Of a DNA stretch of 64,000 nucleotides, positions 62,212 through 64,000 are shown one piece after another. Position numbers and translations under genes: made by a program. Numbering within the stretch: position 1 is the first letter of the stretch; the number at the start of each line of letters is the position of its first letter. This DNA is from Paenibacillus sp. FSL R5-0623 (lineage in GTDB: Bacteria; Bacillota; Bacilli; Paenibacillales; Paenibacillaceae), in the NCBI RefSeq assembly GCF_037974265.1, contig NZ_CP150233.1, positions 3,038,001 through 3,102,000 of the forward strand, read 5' to 3'. The notes beneath the pieces are model-generated. The model was not told the origin of the DNA, ran no database searches, and saw nothing but the letters and a program-made list of their open reading frames with translations.

Positions 62212-62691
62212 AAGATCAATGAAAGAGAAGCGTTAATCAAGAAACTGCTGGGGAAAACGACGGATCGTTTCCTGATTGAACAGCCATTTGTATGTGATTA
62301 CGGCTATAATATTGAAATTGGTGAGAACTTCTATAGCAATCATAATATTGTCATGCTGGATGGAGGCAAAATCAGTTTTGGAGATAACGTTTTTGTTGCT
62401 CCCAATTGCGGATTTTATACAGCAGGCCACCCTTACGATGTTGAGCAGCGCAATGAAGGTCTGGAGATCGTTGGACCCATCACGGTGGGCAATAATGTGT
62501 GGATCGGTGGCGGTGTGACAGTTCTTGCCGGTGTGACGATTGGGGATAATACGATCATCGGTGCAGGGAGCGTAGTGACCAAGAGTATACCGTCTGGTGT
62601 GATTGCTGCGGGTAATCCTTGCAGGGTCATTCGCAAGATAACGGAAGAAGACAAAACAAAGTACAGCAGGGATGTAGTGAAGAACATCTAG
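62212..62691 (+). pseudogene. Truncated second sugar O-acetyltransferase
   Basis: An open frame that resumes after a TAG at 62209-62211 codes for about 159 residues aligned to the middle and end of a maltose acetyltransferase (EALIKKLLGKTTDRF, VCDYGYNIEIG, TAGHPYDVEQR, NPCRVIRKI). The first ~45 residues of the Mac domain and a start codon are absent; the first ATG is 62353, which would drop part of the beta-helix. Catalytic His region is intact. Probably a deletion derivative of a tandem pair; a functional short form from 62353 cannot be excluded. Confidence 0.8.
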
Positions 62692-62739
62692 TGAAGAATA
62701 AATAAATAGTGAACAACGTGATAGCAGCTAATGAGAATG

Positions 62740-62769
62740 CCCGATGTATATCATCGGGTGTTTCTTTTT
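62740..62769 (+). terminator. Terminator after the acetyltransferase remnant
   Basis: CCCGATG / CATCGGG hairpin followed by a T-rich tract. Confidence 0.75.
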
Positions 62770-62784
62770 GCAAATAAAAATAAA

Positions 62785-62854
62785 ATCCCCCAGACAGAAA
62801 ACATGCCAAGGTATCGTATAACCGACACTTTTTCATGTGATTTGTCTGAGGGAT
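62785..62854 (-). terminator. Inverted repeat downstream of the GH1 gene
   Basis: ATCCCCCAGACA and TGTCTGAGGGAT pair with one mismatch across about 46 nt; on the minus strand a T-rich stretch follows, so it may end the GH1 transcript. Confidence 0.5.
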
Positions 62855-62880
62855 AGAAGAATGTATCTGTTACATTTGCT

Positions 62881-62909
62881 TAAAGTTCCTTAAAGTTCCT
62901 TAAAGTTCC

Positions 62910-62912
<3 letters not shown>
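62881..62912. repeat. Short tandem repeat at the GH1 stop codon
   Basis: Three perfect copies of TAAAGTTCCT abut the GH1 stop codon; on the minus strand each unit supplies an additional in-frame or near-frame TAA. Confidence 0.85.

Positions 62913-64000
<1,088 letters not shown>

Overview
The window looks like chromosome from a Paenibacillus-type Firmicute. The evidence is moderate GC with AT-rich intergenic regions, strong AGGAGG-type ribosome sites with many GTG/TTG starts, sigma-A promoters, a T-box leader, MsmX-dependent type sugar permeases paired with a YesM/YesN two-component system, a CYP102-type P450 fusion, KtrAB, and a DUF4023 microprotein. No phage, IS element, tRNA, rRNA or CRISPR array was recognised. 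The species is inferred from gene content, not proven.

Layout. 1-1467: OmpR-type two-component system (kinase cut by the left edge), divergent from a cell-envelope glycosylation module at 1672-6400: a GT-C membrane glycosyltransferase, a GtrB-type polyprenyl-phosphate glycosyltransferase, a GtrA-type flippase and a UTP-glucose-1-phosphate uridylyltransferase. 6549-9117: a methyltransferase, then a T-box leader (specifier probably lysine AAA) controlling an archaeal/fungal-type aspartate-semialdehyde dehydrogenase. 9337-18721: bile-acid/sodium symporter-like carrier, small lipoprotein, short-chain dehydrogenase, zinc-ribbon microprotein, TauE/SafE carrier, a 793-aa protein with a C-terminal prenyl-diphosphate synthase, and a four-PAS hybrid kinase.

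18800-26062: an SgrR-like regulator divergent from an MFS transporter across a long inverted repeat. A long structured leader with attenuator-like folding and small ORFs then precedes a heterodimeric ABC exporter. 26179-32479: ctaB, a thioredoxin-reductase-like enzyme, a CYP102-type P450:reductase and a small secreted protein. 32592-38556: a collagen-like/beta-helix protein, an LmrA/LmrB-like repressor-efflux pair with a recognisable operator, and two tandem class-3 lipases of which the first lacks its catalytic serine. 38637-42111: alpha/beta hydrolase, metallo-beta-lactamase-fold hydrolase, and a LysE exporter divergent from an XRE-cupin regulator with a perfect palindrome between them.

42249-58588: an arabinan module (secreted GH43 arabinanase divergent from a leaderless GH51 arabinofuranosidase with a LamG domain), KtrAB potassium uptake, and a sugar importer set (two permeases, YesM/YesN-like two-component system, lipoprotein binding protein). 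58670-64000: two small proteins, a TrmB-like regulator with a PbuE-like MFS transporter, a sugar O-acetyltransferase followed by a truncated second copy, and the 3' part of a GH1 phospho-beta-glucosidase running off the right edge.

The least explained items are: (i) a hairpin-rich repeat of about 190 bp present twice, plus a decayed third copy, always upstream of a gene; (ii) the attenuator-like leader before the ABC exporter; (iii) the large unassigned N-terminal region fused to the prenyl synthase; (iv) the active/inactive lipase pair.
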